Assembly: GCA_910583555.1 (NCBI GenBank)
Contig: CAJTXO010000019.1
Location: 1-64,000 of the forward strand
Length of the DNA: 64,000 nucleotides
Reading direction: 5' to 3'
From: an uncultured Eubacterium sp.
GTDB taxonomy: Bacteria; Bacillota; Clostridia; Lachnospirales; Lachnospiraceae
Shown here: piece by piece, positions 1 to 7,645 of the stretch
Layout: every line of letters starts with the position of its first letter
How positions within the stretch are numbered: position 1 is the first letter of the stretch
Notes under the pieces: model-generated
Told to the model about the DNA's origin: nothing
The model's input: only the letters and a program-made list of their open reading frames with translations
The model's database searches: none
Program-made: the position numbers and the translations under genes

Positions 1-300
1 AGAGTCGCCATCTTCGGACGGGGGGTGGGGGAAATGGGCAAGAATCGGGGGGAAATGCCCGGAAAATACAGTTCCCGGAACACGGGAATGAATTTATAAG
101 TATATTTTTTTGATAAAACGGACCAAAGACGAATCATTAATAAAAGAAACTCTTATGACAAAAACCCCAAAAATTTAGTTTCTAATCCGGAATTGATTTA
201 GAGACCCCTGCTTGAAATCTTCTGCACTACCTTTTGAAAGTCAACAGATTTTGCCAATAAATTAGACACCAAACACCATTCTTTTTACCTAAAATTCATC
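1..300. other. AT-rich intergenic stretch, no gene seen
   Basis: No convincing coding region, RNA gene or mobile-element end is visible here. The first 60 bases are strongly G-rich on the plus strand, with G-runs at 20-25, 27-31, 36-38 and 47-52, and could be the end of something starting outside the window. The remainder is AT-rich and leads into the promoter at 301-329. Confidence 0.5.
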
Positions 301-329
301 TTGAAATAATAGTCCATATATAGTATAAT
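301..329 (+). promoter_or_regulatory. Promoter of the small membrane protein gene
   Basis: A -35 box TTGAAA (301-306) and a -10 box TATAAT (324-329) are separated by exactly 17 bases. This predicts a transcript starting near 336 with a leader of about 100 nt before the gene at 440. Confidence 0.7.
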
Positions 330-439
330 TTGGAAAATATTTTTAATGGGGAACTCACAGATTACATTGAGTAAATATAATACGAATTGCAAAAGAAAGA
401 TGAGTACAGTTAAATAAGAATACGGAAGGATGATTTTCC

Positions 440-934
440 ATGAACTTCGGTGTAATTATTGTCTTATTTTTAAACTTTGGATTGACATTCTTTTTCTCTG
501 GATCAATATACTATTTTGTAGGGATTTTCTACACTTTGATTTCTATATTGTTGACATTATGCCTGAGAAAAAGCAATTATTGTTATAAAGTGTTAAATCT
601 GCTTGTCAGAAACTGGGAAAACAGTGAACTGATAGGAGCAGAAAGCGGAAACATGATATTGTTGTCGGCTGCGTTTTTAATTGGTTCCATTAAGATTGGT
701 ACGGCCATTACTTTGTTTGTTGAAGTCTCTGCTATTCTTTTTCTTGCGTTGGCAATTCTTTTAGCAACTGGATTTTGGTTTGATGGATATAAAAGCGGAA
801 TGACAATAAGCGGTGCATACTATATTTCAAAGTTTGCTGTAAAAATTTTTCAATTTTTTAATTCTTTGTTTGATAAGATCATAGAGTTAGTTGTAAAAAT
901 TGAATTTATGATACTGGGGATTGATAAAAAATAG
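440..934 (+). CDS. Small integral membrane protein, unknown function
   Basis: This 164-residue protein is mostly hydrophobic. Two membrane segments cover about residues 5-45, two more cover about 70-110, and a hydrophobic or amphipathic stretch lies at about 125-158. Residues 46-68 form a polar loop (RKSNYCYKVLNLLVRNW). There is no signal peptidase site and no recognisable catalytic motif. The ATG is preceded by GGAAGG and, further upstream, by a good promoter (301-329), so it is probably expressed as a single gene. Its base composition is more AT-rich than the enolase side, which hints at a different origin. I do not recognise the family and assign no function. Confidence 0.7.
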   Translation: MNFGVIIVLFLNFGLTFFFSGSIYYFVGIFYTLISILLTLCLRKSNYCYKVLNLLVRNWENSELIGAESGNMILLSAAFLIGSIKIGTAITLFVEVSAILFLALAILLATGFWFDGYKSGMTISGAYYISKFAVKIFQFFNSLFDKIIELVVKIEFMILGIDKK

Positions 935-948
935 TTTCCATATTAAGA

Positions 949-968
949 GGGACTAAAACTTTAGTCCC
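949..968. terminator. Hairpin between convergent genes
   Basis: GGGACTAAA (949-957) pairs with TTTAGTCCC (960-968) across a very short loop, in the 63 bases between the convergent ends of the small membrane protein and enolase. There is no strong U-run on either side, so it is only a weak terminator candidate. Confidence 0.4.
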
Positions 969-997
969 CCATTTATCAAATACAAAACAATAAAATT

Positions 998-2293
998 TCA
1001 GACCAGTTTGGCAAACAGCGCGGACTCCGCCAGCTCTTCCTCGATCCGCAAAAGCTGATTGTACTTGCATACGCGATCCGTTCTGGTCGGCGCACCCGTT
1101 TTGATCTGGCCGGCATTTAAGCCAACGGCTATATCTGCGATCGTCGTATCCTCCGTCTCACCGGAGCGATGGCTCACGATCGCGTTCCAGTGTTGATTTT
1201 GCGTCATCCGTATGGCCTCTAGTGTCTCTGTCACGCTGCCGATCTGGTTCGGCTTGATCAGGACGGCATTTGACACATTTAATTCGATTCCCTTTTTAAT
1301 GCGGTCAGTATTAGTCACAAAAAGATCATCTCCCACGAGCTGAACTCTTCCGCCCAGACGGTCCGTTAATTTTTTCCATCCATCCCAGTCCTCCTCGGAA
1401 AGTCCGTCCTCAATCGAAAAAATTGGATATTTGTTACAAAGTTTTTCCCAAAAATCAACCATCTCTTCCGGCGTTTTGTATTCCCCTGTCTTCCAGAAAA
1501 GGTAATCACCGGTCCTTCCCTGCTTCACCGCTTCGTCATACATTTCCGTACAGGCTCCGTCGATCGCGATGCGGAAATCCTCACCCGGCCGGTAGCCCGC
1601 CTGTTCAACTGCCTTAACAATATACTGGAGCGCCTCCTCATCATCACGCAGGTTGGGAGCAAAACCGCCCTCATCGCCGACGCTCGTAATATGTCCTCCC
1701 TGTTTTAACAGTGACTTCAGTTCACGGTACACATTACAGCACCACTCCAGGCAGCCATGAAAAGAATTTGCGCCCACGGGCATGATCATAAATTCCTGAA
1801 TGTTCAAACTCGAATCCGCATGTTTGCCCCCATTGATAATGTTCATCATTGGAATCGGGAGCGTCCTGCCATTTGGCCCTCCTAAATACTGGTACAACGG
1901 AAGTCCGACTGCCTCTGCTGCTGCCCGCGCCACGGCAATAGAAGTACCGAGAATAGCGTTAGCCCCAAATTTCCCCTTATTTTTTGTACCATCTTCCCGT
2001 ATCATCAACTGGTCAATCTCCACCTGATTGAGCGCATTTTTTCCGTCGAGCAGAAAACCGATGGAATGATTGACATAATCCACCGCTTTTTTCACCCCAT
2101 TTCCGCCATATCGCGGCAATCCTTTATCCCGCAGTTCAACTGCTTCGTAGGCTCCCGTCGATGCGCCAGATGGAACTGCGCCCCTTCCTCTTGCGCCGCC
2201 GCACAGATTCACTTCCACCTCCACGGTCGGGTTCCCGCGTGAATCAAGGATCTCCCTTGCCCGTACCGATTTGATCCTAAAGTTCTGTTCCAT
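998..2293 (-). CDS. eno: Enolase (2-phosphoglycerate dehydratase)
   Basis: The 431-residue product is full length for enolase, the cytoplasmic glycolytic enzyme converting 2-phosphoglycerate to phosphoenolpyruvate with Mg2+. Visible family motifs include the N-terminal ARxILDSRGNPTVEVEV region, the catalytic-loop SGASTG, VGDEGGFAPN with a catalytic Glu, SIEDGLSEEDWDGW with metal ligands, VGDDLFVTN, and the signature VLIKPNQIGSVTET with its catalytic Lys, followed by SHRSGETEDTTIADIAV. The ATG is preceded by AGGAGG at good spacing. It stands alone here instead of in a gapA-pgk-tpi-pgm cluster. The nearest upstream gene on the same strand is a small zinc-ribbon protein about 70 bases away. The identification is secure. 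Confidence 0.97.
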   Translation of the reverse strand: MEQNFRIKSVRAREILDSRGNPTVEVEVNLCGGARGRGAVPSGASTGAYEAVELRDKGLPRYGGNGVKKAVDYVNHSIGFLLDGKNALNQVEIDQLMIREDGTKNKGKFGANAILGTSIAVARAAAEAVGLPLYQYLGGPNGRTLPIPMMNIINGGKHADSSLNIQEFMIMPVGANSFHGCLEWCCNVYRELKSLLKQGGHITSVGDEGGFAPNLRDDEEALQYIVKAVEQAGYRPGEDFRIAIDGACTEMYDEAVKQGRTGDYLFWKTGEYKTPEEMVDFWEKLCNKYPIFSIEDGLSEEDWDGWKKLTDRLGGRVQLVGDDLFVTNTDRIKKGIELNVSNAVLIKPNQIGSVTETLEAIRMTQNQHWNAIVSHRSGETEDTTIADIAVGLNAGQIKTGAPTRTDRVCKYNQLLRIEEELAESALFAKLV

Positions 2294-2359
2294 AAAAAAA
2301 GCCTCCTGTTTTTTACTTAGTATAAAACCGAAGACTTTTTTTATTCACGAAATCATGTG

Positions 2360-2566
2360 CTATTTTTTTAGTGACTCCTTGTCCTTCTTCATCAATTCCC
2401 CTACAAATACATTCCTTATACTTTCCAACGTACGAAATGTGTATGTACTCCTGCCGCATTGTTCGCACACCTCGTTGTCATTACTGAAATCGTCCACTTC
2501 AGCCCGGAACCCGCAGATTGGACAGGAAACAAGGACTTTTTTGCCATTTGACATGTCTTCTTTCAC
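2360..2566 (-). CDS. Small double-CxxC zinc-ribbon protein
   Basis: A short protein of about 68 residues with two Cys pairs, CPIC and CEQC, separated by about 19 residues. This is a classic zinc-ribbon or rubredoxin-like knuckle. It ends in a charged tail (KKDKESLKK). The reading frame could begin at a GTG at 2575, but the GTG at 2566 has a GAGGTG ribosome-binding site six bases upstream, so I chose that one. A well-formed promoter lies at 2635-2663. The enolase gene follows on the same strand and may be partly read through from here. No function can be assigned beyond probable zinc binding. Confidence 0.65.
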   Translation of the reverse strand: MKEDMSNGKKVLVSCPICGFRAEVDDFSNDNEVCEQCGRSTYTFRTLESIRNVFVGELMKKDKESLKK

Positions 2567-2634
2567 AACATACACCTCGATTATCCAGCCTCATAGCCGT
2601 CAGACTGCATAAGCTATAGGGCGTTACTGAGATA

Positions 2635-2663
2635 AGTATACTATAAAATGTGAAAAAATGCAA
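2635..2663 (-). promoter_or_regulatory. Promoter of the zinc-ribbon gene
   Basis: On the minus strand TTGCAT (2658-2663) and TATACT (2635-2640) are spaced by 17 bases. The predicted start lies about 65 bases upstream of the zinc-ribbon start codon. Confidence 0.6.
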
Positions 2664-2695
2664 CAATTTCAGCACAGGTGCCAACAGCTCAGCCA

Positions 2696-2732
2696 GTGAA
2701 GAATAAACAAGGGATTCGTTTTTATTCTTCAC
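2696..2732 (-). terminator. Hairpin after the ABC importer operon
   Basis: GTGAAGAATAAA (2696-2707) and TTTATTCTTCAC (2721-2732) form a perfect 12-bp stem, with short extra pairing outside. It lies within about 30 bases of the permease stop codon. It lacks a clean U-run, so it may stabilise the mRNA end instead of terminating strictly. Confidence 0.45.
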
Positions 2733-2758
2733 CGCTGGCATAGACCACCAACACTCCC

Positions 2759-3517
2759 TCACGCAAGCCCCCGCTTTTTTAACACCCTGTTTTCAATCAC
2801 AGAAAAGATACATTTATCTATGATAATACCAACCAGCACGATAACAAGCATCACGAGCATAACCTGATCGATATCCGCCAGATCGCGCCCCATAATAAGC
2901 GTCTGGCCAAGTCCGATCGAAGTCGTCATGACTTCCCCGGCCATAAGCGCGCGCCAGGCAAACGACCATCCCTGTTTCATACCGGAGATCAGTTCCGGAA
3001 GGCTTGCCGGGAAAATGACATAGCGGTAGAGCTGGCCTTTCCCCGCTCCCATTGTCAATGCCGCCTTTCGATAGATGGGCTGTACATTTTTAATGGCGGT
3101 ATCGACCGAAATGGCGATGCTGAACGCAGATCCCATAACAACGACAAAGAGGATTGCCTGCGTTGAAAGTCCGAACCACAAAATGGAAAACGGGACCCAG
3201 CACACACTCGGAAGTGTCTGCACCCCAAGCACGAGAGGCTTCAGGTTTTTCTGCAGATACTTGAAGTGGTTGATCAAAAGACCTAAAACAATGCCTAATA
3301 CAACAGCGACCGCATACCCGGCGATTCCGCGCAAAAGAGAATTTCCGGTCGCCTCTAACAGCGTGCCGTCACTGAAAAGTTCAGCACATCTTCCGGCAAC
3401 GCCGCCAGGCGACGGAACCGAATATGGTTTGCAGACTGCCAGAAGATCTACAAATAGCCAGTAAAATCCCTGCCAGGCTACCACGAGTAAAATTAAAAAA
3501 ACGATCATTCCTATCAT
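2759..3517 (-). CDS. ABC transporter permease, SsuC/TauC type
   Basis: This 252-residue inner-membrane permease has about six hydrophobic segments and the binding-protein-dependent permease signature around ALMAGEVMTTSIGLGQTLIMGRD, where the EAA-type loop contacts the ATPase. An N-terminal membrane anchor is followed by the region around GNSLLRGIAGYAVAVVLG, characteristic of the SsuC/TauC/nitrate permease family. Its ATG overlaps the stop of the ATPase gene by four bases (ATGA), so translation is coupled in an A-B-C operon. The family usually imports sulfonates, taurine, nitrate or thiamine precursors. The substrate cannot be read from the permease. Confidence 0.88.
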   Translation of the reverse strand: MIGMIVFLILLVVAWQGFYWLFVDLLAVCKPYSVPSPGGVAGRCAELFSDGTLLEATGNSLLRGIAGYAVAVVLGIVLGLLINHFKYLQKNLKPLVLGVQTLPSVCWVPFSILWFGLSTQAILFVVVMGSAFSIAISVDTAIKNVQPIYRKAALTMGAGKGQLYRYVIFPASLPELISGMKQGWSFAWRALMAGEVMTTSIGLGQTLIMGRDLADIDQVMLVMLVIVLVGIIIDKCIFSVIENRVLKKRGLA

Positions 3518-4257
3518 ACTGCCTCTCCTCTTACTTTCTCTAAAATCTCGTGCCGGAGTTCTACAAATTCCGGTGAATACACGTGCCGCGGGTGCCCCAG
3601 TCCAATTTCGACGATATCTGATATATTGCCAGTTTCCGGCGAGAGGACAACGACGCGGTCGGCCAGAAAGACAGCCTCTTCGACACTATGCGTAATGAAC
3701 AGGATCGTCTTTTTCGTCTCCATCCATATTTTCTGCAGTTCTTCCCGGAGACGGTTCGAAGTCTGCTTATCCAGCGCCGAAAATGGCTCATCCATCAGAA
3801 GCACTTTCGAATCCATCGTCAACGCCCTCGCCAGCGCTGTCCGCTGGCGCATCCCGCCTGAAATCTGGTGGATCGGATAATCACAGTACTCGGTCAGATG
3901 TACCATTTCCAAATAGTGTCTGGCCCTTTTTTCCTGTTCCTCCGCCGGAACGCCGGAAAGTTTCATGCCAAATTTCACATTTTCGATCACATTGAGCCAC
4001 GGGTACAACCCATGTTCCTGAAACATGACCGTTCGGTCCGCTCCCGGTCCCGTCACCTTTTCTCCGTCCAGCAGTATCTCGCCGCTCGTAGGCATCTCCA
4101 ACCCTGCCGCCAGATTCAAAAGTGTGCTCTTTCCACAGCCGGACGTTCCGACGATACAAACAAATTCTCCATTTTTCACTTCCAGATCGATCCCGTTCAA
4201 TGTCGGCATCTCGCTGTTGTCAAAATGCTTGCAAACCTGCCTAAACTCTAGCGCCAT
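3514..4257 (-). CDS. ABC transporter ATP-binding protein, SsuB/TauB type
   Basis: A 247-residue cytoplasmic ATPase that powers the importer. Motifs in order: Walker A (GTSGCGKST), Q-loop (MFQEHGLYPWLNV), ABC signature (ISGGMRQRTALARAL), Walker B (VLLMDEPFSALD) and H-loop (FITHSVEEA). The QEHGLxPWLNV segment is characteristic of the SsuB/TauB subfamily. The frame is open further upstream to 4308, but that would overlap the binding-protein gene. The ATG at 4257 has AAGGAG about eight bases away and begins one base after the preceding stop codon region, so it is the better start. It is part of a tightly packed operon with the binding protein upstream and the permease downstream. Confidence 0.92.
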   Translation of the reverse strand: MALEFRQVCKHFDNSEMPTLNGIDLEVKNGEFVCIVGTSGCGKSTLLNLAAGLEMPTSGEILLDGEKVTGPGADRTVMFQEHGLYPWLNVIENVKFGMKLSGVPAEEQEKRARHYLEMVHLTEYCDYPIHQISGGMRQRTALARALTMDSKVLLMDEPFSALDKQTSNRLREELQKIWMETKKTILFITHSVEEAVFLADRVVVLSPETGNISDIVEIGLGHPRHVYSPEFVELRHEILEKVRGEAV

Positions 4258-4258
4258 T

Positions 4259-5242
4259 TTATTTCTCCTTTTCCGCAAATAAGTTACCTTCCTCCGGCAG
4301 ATCCGCAATCAGTCCCTGATCCTTGCTAATACTGGCAAATCCCATCACCGACTCGCGGTTCAGATCCGTACTCACGCCGATCCGTCCAAATGCTTCTGAA
4401 ATGATGGCCTCACTCAATGATTTCCCCGTAGCGCGGTCAATTTCCTCATTGATCGTGTTCAGCGCAGCCGCATCTTCATTCACTTTTTTGGTCGCCGCCT
4501 CATGCTCCGCCACAAACTTCTCAACCAGTTCCGGATTCGCTTCCATAAACTCTTTTCTCACAACGACGACAGCCACATCGTACTGTCCCTGCATATAAAT
4601 TTGATCGTAATCCATCAGGAGTTCCGCCCCCTGCCCGAGAAGCGTCGCTCCCCACGGCTCCGGCACCAGCGCGGCGTCAATGTCTCCCCGCTCCATCATA
4701 TTCGCGACATCCGCGTTTTGTACGGCGCTGACTGTCACGTCTCCGCCTTCGGACGCCGGTTTCATTCCGTTTTCACTTAGAAGCTGGAGCAGGCTTAGAT
4801 GCTGTGTATTTCCAATCTGAGGTATGGCTACGACCTTACCTGATAAATCCTTTACCCCTTTGATGCCGGATCCCTGCCGTCCTACCAAAACAGCTCCGCC
4901 TTTCGTGGCACTGGACAAAATAACTACATCACCTTTTGATTTCACATTGGCGTTGATCGCCGGCACCGGCCCGATGTAGCCGATATCAATAGCGCCGGAA
5001 AAAAGCGCTTCCACTTCAGCCGGCCCGGCATTGAACGCATTCCATTTTACACTAATGCCATCGCCAAAACTCTCTTCTAGCTTTCCCTCGGCTTTCATCA
5101 ACAGCGCCTGAGCGTGCGTGATATTATTGAAATAACCCATATTGACCGTCGTTGCCTTCTCCTGGCTTTTCCCGCAGCCTGCCATCGAAGCTAGTACGAT
5201 CAGCAGCATGATGAAAAGTCCCGTTCTCTTTAAATATTTCAC
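4259..5242 (-). CDS. ABC transporter substrate-binding lipoprotein, SsuA/TauA-like
   Basis: The likely start is a GTG at 5242 with ATGAGG six bases upstream. The frame is open to 5263, but no good ribosome-binding site lies there. The resulting protein of about 327 residues starts MKYLKRTGLF, followed by a hydrophobic stretch and a lipobox SMAGC, so it should be a lipid-anchored extracellular binding protein. The mature part shows the NMT1/SsuA-like pattern: GYFNNITHAQALL, ALFSGAIDIGYIGPVPAI, and AALVPEPWGATLL, where PEPWG is a recurring element of sulfonate/taurine/nitrate binding proteins. It is the first gene of the ABC operon and is divergent from a LacI-type regulator. Confidence 0.88.
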   Translation of the reverse strand: MKYLKRTGLFIMLLIVLASMAGCGKSQEKATTVNMGYFNNITHAQALLMKAEGKLEESFGDGISVKWNAFNAGPAEVEALFSGAIDIGYIGPVPAINANVKSKGDVVILSSATKGGAVLVGRQGSGIKGVKDLSGKVVAIPQIGNTQHLSLLQLLSENGMKPASEGGDVTVSAVQNADVANMMERGDIDAALVPEPWGATLLGQGAELLMDYDQIYMQGQYDVAVVVVRKEFMEANPELVEKFVAEHEAATKKVNEDAAALNTINEEIDRATGKSLSEAIISEAFGRIGVSTDLNRESVMGFASISKDQGLIADLPEEGNLFAEKEK

Positions 5243-5358
5243 TGGATACCTCATTTCCGTCAAGCGGCGTCACTCACCCGATCGCGCCGCTCTCCTCTGC
5301 TTTTTTTATTTACGTTACTATTTTATATCCCAAATCCAAAAAATCCCACCAGAATATT

Positions 5359-5372
5359 TGAAAACGTTTTCA
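5359..5372. promoter_or_regulatory. Operator 1, perfect LacI/CcpA-type palindrome
   Basis: TGAAAACGTTTTCA is a perfect 14-bp palindrome centred on CG and fits the catabolite-responsive element / LacI-family operator consensus. It lies immediately upstream of the -35 box of the regulator gene and upstream of the divergent ABC operon, so it could act on both. Confidence 0.75.
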
Positions 5373-5373
5373 T

Positions 5374-5402
5374 TTGTATTAATCGTTATTTTGTGTTATA
5401 TT
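5374..5402 (+). promoter_or_regulatory. Promoter of the LacI-family regulator
   Basis: TTGTAT (5374-5379), a 17-base spacer and TATATT (5397-5402), with an extended -10 TG at 5394-5395. Operator 1 abuts the -35 box and operator 2 lies about 45 bases downstream of the -10 box. Confidence 0.65.
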
Positions 5403-5445
5403 GGTAGAAAACAAAGTTGGCGCAAATATTTTTTACTCAATATTT

Positions 5446-5459
5446 TGCAAACGTTTTCG
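5446..5459. promoter_or_regulatory. Operator 2, LacI/CcpA-type half-degenerate site
   Basis: TGCAAACGTTTTCG shares the AAACGTTT core with operator 1 and is imperfectly palindromic. The site centres are 87 bp apart, close to an integral number of helical turns, which suits looping by a tetrameric or dimeric LacI protein. It lies about 20 bases before the regulator start codon. Confidence 0.65.
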
Positions 5460-5478
5460 CTTCAAAAAGGAGGACACC

Positions 5479-6567
5479 ATGTCTCTACAAGAAATTGCCC
5501 GGCTTGCCGGAACATCTGTCTCCACCGTCTCCCGCGTATTAAATAATCCGGCCCATCACTGCAACAACCCCGGATTAGCGGATCATATTTGGAAGATCGC
5601 GGATTCACTCCACTATGTTCCGAATCCCGCGGCCCGCCGCTTACGCCTTGGCAGCACCGACATCGCAGAGCCGTTTACCGTTGACATTTTTCTGGCCCGC
5701 TTTGATTCCATCGACAAAGATGCCTTTTTCCGTGAACTTTTCTGGATCCTCAAAGAGGAACTGATACAGAACAACTGTGTGCTTGGCGAGATACAAAATC
5801 CGCTTGACATGACGGAGCTTTCAAACAGCGGCTCCGCCCCGGATCATGTGCCATATAAACCCGTACAGAAAGTCCAGTCCGAAAAGTCCAGCCACTCCCT
5901 GGCGTTTATTGCGAGAAAACCAAATACAGGACTCATCATTTTAGGCAAATGCCCGCCCCGGTTTGTACCGATCGTCAAAAAGCGCTATGCTTATCTGGTC
6001 GGCATCGACCGCAATCCGACCGAATATGAATACGACGAGGTTGTGTGCAACGGTCAGGCAGCCGCGGAACTGGCCGTCGAGCATCTGATCGGCCTCGGGC
6101 ACAAAAACATCGCCTACATCGGTGACTGTACATATGAAACGCGCTATATCGGCTATTATCAGGCACTGATCAACCACAAGATCGCATTAAATTATGAAAA
6201 CATATACCCGACTGACCAGACACAGGAACAGGGTTTCCATACGATGACCGCCCTGCTCGACTCCCCCCGCCGTCCGACCGCCATCTTCTGCGCCAATGAC
6301 TGCACAGCCCTCGGCGTTCTGGACGCGCTGAAACGGCACAAAAAAAGAGGGTATTTTCCCTCTATTATTTCCATAGATAATATAAATGATTCGCAAAAAA
6401 CCGTGCCGATGCTGACAACGATCGACATTCCCAAAAAGGAAATGGGGCATCTCGCTCTCACTCTCCTCCTCGACCGCAAAAACGGCCATCACCATGAAAA
6501 TGTCCGCCTGGAACTGCCCTGCCGACTGGTCAGCCGCGAAAGCTGTACTCCCCCGCCGCGCCCGTGA
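5479..6567 (+). CDS. LacI-family transcriptional regulator
   Basis: A 362-residue DNA-binding repressor. The N-terminal helix-turn-helix reads MSLQEIARLAGTSVSTVSRV, followed by the hinge LHYVPNPAARRLRLG. The C-terminal ligand-binding domain carries family landmarks such as IGLGHKNIAYIG, FCANDCTALGVLDAL, SIISIDNI and LTTIDIPKKEMG. The ATG at 5479 is used because AAGGAGG precedes it and the HTH starts there; the longer open frame back to 5401 includes promoter sequence. Two matching operators around its own promoter suggest autoregulation. The same region probably controls the divergent sulfonate-type ABC importer, an unusual target because LacI proteins mostly respond to sugars. The effector is unknown. 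Confidence 0.9.
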   Translation: MSLQEIARLAGTSVSTVSRVLNNPAHHCNNPGLADHIWKIADSLHYVPNPAARRLRLGSTDIAEPFTVDIFLARFDSIDKDAFFRELFWILKEELIQNNCVLGEIQNPLDMTELSNSGSAPDHVPYKPVQKVQSEKSSHSLAFIARKPNTGLIILGKCPPRFVPIVKKRYAYLVGIDRNPTEYEYDEVVCNGQAAAELAVEHLIGLGHKNIAYIGDCTYETRYIGYYQALINHKIALNYENIYPTDQTQEQGFHTMTALLDSPRRPTAIFCANDCTALGVLDALKRHKKRGYFPSIISIDNINDSQKTVPMLTTIDIPKKEMGHLALTLLLDRKNGHHHENVRLELPCRLVSRESCTPPPRP

Positions 6568-6651
6568 CGCCATGCTGTGTGCACTTCCCATGCTCCGTCA
6601 GTCCGGCATCCCAAACGTTTCCTCTTTTCCCGCCCTGAAATCCGAGTGCAA

Positions 6652-6675
6652 AAAACCAGCGCGAATACTCGCGCT
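6652..6675 (-). terminator. Intrinsic terminator of the NYN gene
   Basis: AGCGCGA (6658-6664) and TCGCGCT (6669-6675) form a 7-bp GC-rich stem with a 4-nt loop. On the minus strand it is followed by a U-run (A-run at 6651-6656 on the plus strand). It sits just after the stop codon of the NYN-domain gene. Confidence 0.75.
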
Positions 6676-6690
6676 GATCCCCTAAATCAT

Positions 6691-7440
6691 TTATTCACTC
6701 CACAGTCCATCTCGTTCCACTCTGTCCCAATCGACACGCAAGGCATCTACTACTTTGCCATTGTAACCGACCTGCTCCTGCTTCGAAATATATTTCTGTT
6801 TCAGCAAGCCGTCCAATGCCATTTTTACCCGGTCTTTTGAAACGCGGTTGTAATCAGATACGCTGTTGATCGTCTTCCAATACGTAACAAGTGTCCTCGG
6901 TTTATGCCGCAATCGGCTCAAACTAGCAAATATCAACTCATTATAATGATCTTTTTCCTGCGATTGTCTCGGCATTTCCACATAACTCGTGGAAACGGAT
7001 TTTAGATGATTACTAAAGCCAAACTTCACTCCATAAATGATCACTTTCTTCCCAAGTTCTTTCAAATATTCTGCCACTTTTAAAAAATGTGCATCACCCG
7101 TAAACAATATAAAGACATCGGGGCTTTTCTTCTTCGCTGCATAGCGGTAAATATGATCCAGCATGATGACATCCGTAAAATCTTTGTCCACACCCGTTTT
7201 ATCACTGGCTGTGTGCACGACGCCTGATGTCATTTTCTTCAGTCGATTTAGGTCCTGCTCGATATTTGGCTCCGAAAAGTCGCCAAAAACGTATAAATCC
7301 TTCAACCTAAATTCGCCTTTCAGTTCTTCCAGCCATTCTTCCACGTTAGGCTTCATCTGAAATGAATTAGAATATCCGTAAAACCAATGTTCATAATCCA
7401 CAAATGCAACAGCGCTGGATTTGCTCCCTCTTCCAAACAT
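6691..7440 (-). CDS. NYN-domain (PIN-like) putative RNase with C-terminal winged-helix-like domain
   Basis: A protein of about 249 residues. The N-terminal half is a NYN/LabA-like PIN-fold domain: AVAFVDYEHW with a first acidic residue, VFGDFSEPNIEQDLN, the central TGVDKDFTDVIMLDHIY with the conserved Asp pair, and VFILFTGDAHFLKVAEYLKELGKKVIIYG, where GDxHF is the diagnostic motif. These acidic residues normally bind Mg2+ for RNA cleavage. The C-terminal third (about 165-249) contains helices and a wing-like RVKMALDGLLKQKYISKQEQ segment that resembles a winged helix. The ATG at 7440 has AAAGGAGG at proper spacing; a GTG two codons earlier sits too close to it. The leader carries a tandem repeat array (7471-7543). 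The cellular target is unknown. Confidence 0.82.
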   Translation of the reverse strand: MFGRGSKSSAVAFVDYEHWFYGYSNSFQMKPNVEEWLEELKGEFRLKDLYVFGDFSEPNIEQDLNRLKKMTSGVVHTASDKTGVDKDFTDVIMLDHIYRYAAKKKSPDVFILFTGDAHFLKVAEYLKELGKKVIIYGVKFGFSNHLKSVSTSYVEMPRQSQEKDHYNELIFASLSRLRHKPRTLVTYWKTINSVSDYNRVSKDRVKMALDGLLKQKYISKQEQVGYNGKVVDALRVDWDRVERDGLWSE

Positions 7441-7470
7441 TTCCACCCTCCTTTCTTCTCTTATTTTTTG

Positions 7471-7543
7471 CTGTCCAACAGTATTCTGTACTGTTTAACA
7501 GTGTTTTTTACTGTTTAAGCAGTGTTTTGTACTGTTTAAGCAG
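7471..7543. repeat. Tandem 20-21-bp repeats in the NYN gene leader
   Basis: About 3.6 units starting CTGTCCAACAG (7471), CTGTTTAACAG (7491), CTGTTTAAGCAG (7511) and CTGTTTAAGCAG (7532). Each unit holds a small dyad (CTGTT-T-AACAG type) and each pair is about two helical turns apart. The array lies between the mapped promoter (7570-7598) and the start codon, so it is transcribed and could form a row of mini-hairpins in the mRNA leader. Confidence 0.85.
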
Positions 7544-7569
7544 CCTCTGGCGGGTTCTCCGCCTGAATC

Positions 7570-7598
7570 ATTATATCACAACAGCGGCGATGACGCAA
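7570..7598 (-). promoter_or_regulatory. Promoter of the NYN gene
   Basis: On the minus strand TTGCGT (7593-7598) and TATAAT (7570-7575) with a 17-base spacer. Transcription would begin near 7563, upstream of the repeat array. Confidence 0.65.
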
Positions 7599-7645
7599 GG
7601 CTCATGCTCGAATGATCTACCGGCTGCGCTTTTTCCCTGCTTCAA

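Noticed and set aside
2499..2762. 87-codon minus-strand frame overlapping the zinc-ribbon gene
   Set aside because: It overlaps the better-supported zinc-ribbon frame and the promoter region, with no ribosome-binding site.
7471..7543. CRISPR-like array
   Set aside because: Units are only 20-21 bp, tandem without spacers, and no cas genes are present.
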